DNA of 6,617 nucleotides, taken from NCBI GenBank assembly GCA_947174975.1, contig CAMWLA010000065.1, forward strand, positions 1-6,617, in the 5' to 3' direction. Position numbers and translations under genes: made by a program. The notes under the pieces were generated by a model. The model was not told the DNA's origin. It worked only from the letters and a program-made list of their open reading frames with translations, and did not search any database. Below are positions 6,401-6,617 of this stretch, piece by piece; within the stretch, counting starts at the first letter, position 1; each line of letters begins with the position of its first letter. This DNA is from an uncultured Clostridia bacterium (GTDB lineage: Bacteria > Bacillota > Clostridia > Christensenellales > Borkfalkiaceae).

Positions 6401-6617
6401 TTCCGAAAACGATTCGCCCCTTGCGCTGTACGTGTTCTCGTCAAACAAAAAGCGCATTAAAGCGTTCACAACCGAACTCGGCTTCGGCGGCGGATGTGTA
6501 AACGACGTGGTAATTCACCTTGCAACGTCGTATATGCCGTTCGGCGGTTTCGGCGCAAGCGGACTCGGTTCGTATCACGGCAAAACGGGCTTTGAAACGT
6601 TTACTCACTATAAAAGT
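3453..6617 (+). CDS. Three-domain fusion: YhhN (lysoplasmalogenase family) + iron-containing alcohol dehydrogenase + class-3 aldehyde dehydrogenase, 3' partial
   Basis: One uninterrupted frame of 1055 visible codons, GTG start, no stop before the window edge. Residues 1-225 form a YhhN/TMEM86-type membrane domain with about eight hydrophobic segments and family-typical conserved spots: GD (73-74), HxxY (96-99), SD (183-184), YYPAQ (207-211). YhhN/TMEM86 members cleave the vinyl-ether bond of lysoplasmalogens and release a fatty aldehyde. Residues 226 to about 625 form an iron-dependent alcohol dehydrogenase: GGGSPMD (336-342), TTAGTGSE (379-386), and four expected metal ligands D435, H439, H503, H517 with FucO-like spacing. 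Residues 627-1055 form a class-3 aldehyde dehydrogenase: PWNYP (741-745), FTGS (814-817), base E838, nucleophile C872 in GQTCVAPDY, EIFGP (962-966), and the FGGFGASGLGSYHGK stretch typical of fatty aldehyde dehydrogenases. About 25-30 C-terminal residues and the stop are missing. AdhE has the opposite domain order and a CoA-acylating aldehyde dehydrogenase, so this is not AdhE. The lipid substrate is inferred. Confidence 0.92.
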   Translation, partial: MKKIILVLNALLLAAIITLDVFLILSPSLILKSVTSACFVLVGIINSAYAIKVGANKKFIIFMFIGLVFAMAGDVVNYNSGDLYFIIGTGLFALAHVFYIISYYFLCRFRLTDIIVSAIIFVPSMLFITLAPIFDFGGILMEVVCVIYALILSVMVGKALSNLRSRTDVSQLIAAGSILFFISDLSLLLNVFGKIHTIPRILCLATYYPAQFILAFSIFVYALKGMNIFKAAYCRIFQTVLKIALPFLPYKDPKIIEKISDIPAVLSGKGKKKPLIVTDKTIKGLNLTAGLENSLAANGIEFALYDGVVANPTTDNAHDALELYKAEECDSLIAFGGGSPMDCAKGVGALIARPKKSLNDLRGILRVIKKIPLLIAIPTTAGTGSETTLAAVIVDAKTRHKYAINDFPLIPPYAVLDEEVTMTLPQKVVSTTGMDALTHAIEAYIGKGGNNSTRRDALEACKLIFENIEVSFTSADRTARKNMLIASHKAGKAFSKAYVGYVHALAHSLGGKYDVPHGYANAVILPTVLREYGKAVYKKLWKIAVFCNLADKNTPYGDGAEIIISKIESLNAGFGIPRTIPQINEGDIDELAGYADKEANPLYPVPVLWNKDKLKQLYKIIKGDEKMPEVDIPTIIERQRAYFKSGKTLNVKHRLKYMKMLYSAIKDNLDIIHDGLKKDLGKSESESYMCETGLTLSELSYMIKHVKKFSRPKRVMTPLAQFKSKSYRLPSPYGTVLVMNPWNYPVLLSLDPLIDAISAGNTVVLKLSAYSPNVNEAIKKVIESVFPPEYVAVIFGGRQANETLINSKFDYIFFTGSKTVGKLVYEKASQNLTPVTLELGGKSPCIVDETANIRLAAKRIVWGKFLNLGQTCVAPDYIFCNEKIHDKLIAEIKKQIVKQFGENPLENPAYGKIITEKHFTRVCGLIDENKIIHGGKSDAQSLKIEPTVLDNVSFDDAVMQEEIFGPVLPVITYKEDSEVVKYVSENDSPLALYVFSSNKKRIKAFTTELGFGGGCVNDVVIHLATSYMPFGGFGASGLGSYHGKTGFETFTHYKS
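5315..5333 (+). promoter_or_regulatory. Possible internal ribosome binding site and in-frame ATG before the aldehyde dehydrogenase domain
   Basis: AAAAGGAGA (5315-5323) lies 7-8 bases before an in-frame ATG at 5331-5333, exactly where a stand-alone class-3 aldehyde dehydrogenase would start (MPEVDIPTIIERQRAYF). No stop codon separates it from the preceding alcohol dehydrogenase domain. It may let the third domain also be made alone, or it may be a relic of a once separate gene. Use in the cell is not shown. Confidence 0.5.

Noticed and set aside
1..6606. Shared CGTTTACTC at both window ends (1-9 and 6598-6606) as a direct repeat or circular join
   Set aside because: Nine bases is within chance, and both copies are ordinary codons of unrelated genes.
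3453..6617. AdhE bifunctional aldehyde-alcohol dehydrogenase
   Set aside because: The order is reversed, the aldehyde dehydrogenase is of class 3 (GQTCVAPDY) rather than the CoA-acylating type, and there is an N-terminal membrane domain.
3453..6617. Three separate adjacent genes or a pseudogene
   Set aside because: I read the frame codon by codon from 3453 to 6617 and found no stop; domain boundaries fall in the same frame and catalytic or family-conserved residues are kept.

Overview
The window looks like a chromosomal segment of a low-to-mid GC anaerobic Bacillota, probably a Clostridia/Christensenellales-type gut bacterium. The grounds are strong AGGAGG-type ribosome binding sites, near-consensus sigma-A promoters, tightly packed operons, a small Clostridia-style kinase, and oxygen-sensitive iron-type alcohol dehydrogenase chemistry. 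This placement rests on general character only, not on a marker gene.

Region 1 (1-2283, plus strand) is the end of an operon. It holds the 3' part of a membrane protein with two DUF1538 repeats, the family of the UmpA/UmpB cation/proton antiporter subunits. Two small paralogous PII-like proteins follow with almost no spacing. A 13-bp hairpin ends this operon. The likely logic is a transporter controlled by small soluble PII-type sensors, as AmtB is by GlnK.

Region 2 (2292-2897, minus strand) is a compact single-domain protein kinase-like gene. It converges on the same terminator and has its own sigma-A-type promoter. That promoter shows that the longest open frame overstates the N-terminus.

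Region 3 (2930-6617, plus strand) is the most interesting part. A perfect-consensus promoter (TTGACA, 17 bp, TATAAT) is followed at once by a 20-bp perfect palindrome, then a MarR-family repressor gene. After 17 bases comes one very long open frame, starting with GTG at 3453 and running off the window. It encodes three enzymes in one chain: an N-terminal YhhN/TMEM86-type integral membrane domain (lysoplasmalogenase family), an iron-containing alcohol dehydrogenase domain, and a class-3 (fatty-aldehyde type) aldehyde dehydrogenase domain. Family catalytic residues or characteristic conserved residues are present in all three.

Taken together, region 3 reads as a MarR-controlled, membrane-anchored lipid-aldehyde machine. 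The YhhN domain would release a long-chain aldehyde from lysoplasmalogen, and the two fused dehydrogenases would convert it to fatty alcohol and fatty acid. Clostridia make plasmalogens anaerobically, so the substrate is plausible. The three-way fusion is read directly from the sequence; the substrate and pathway are inference.
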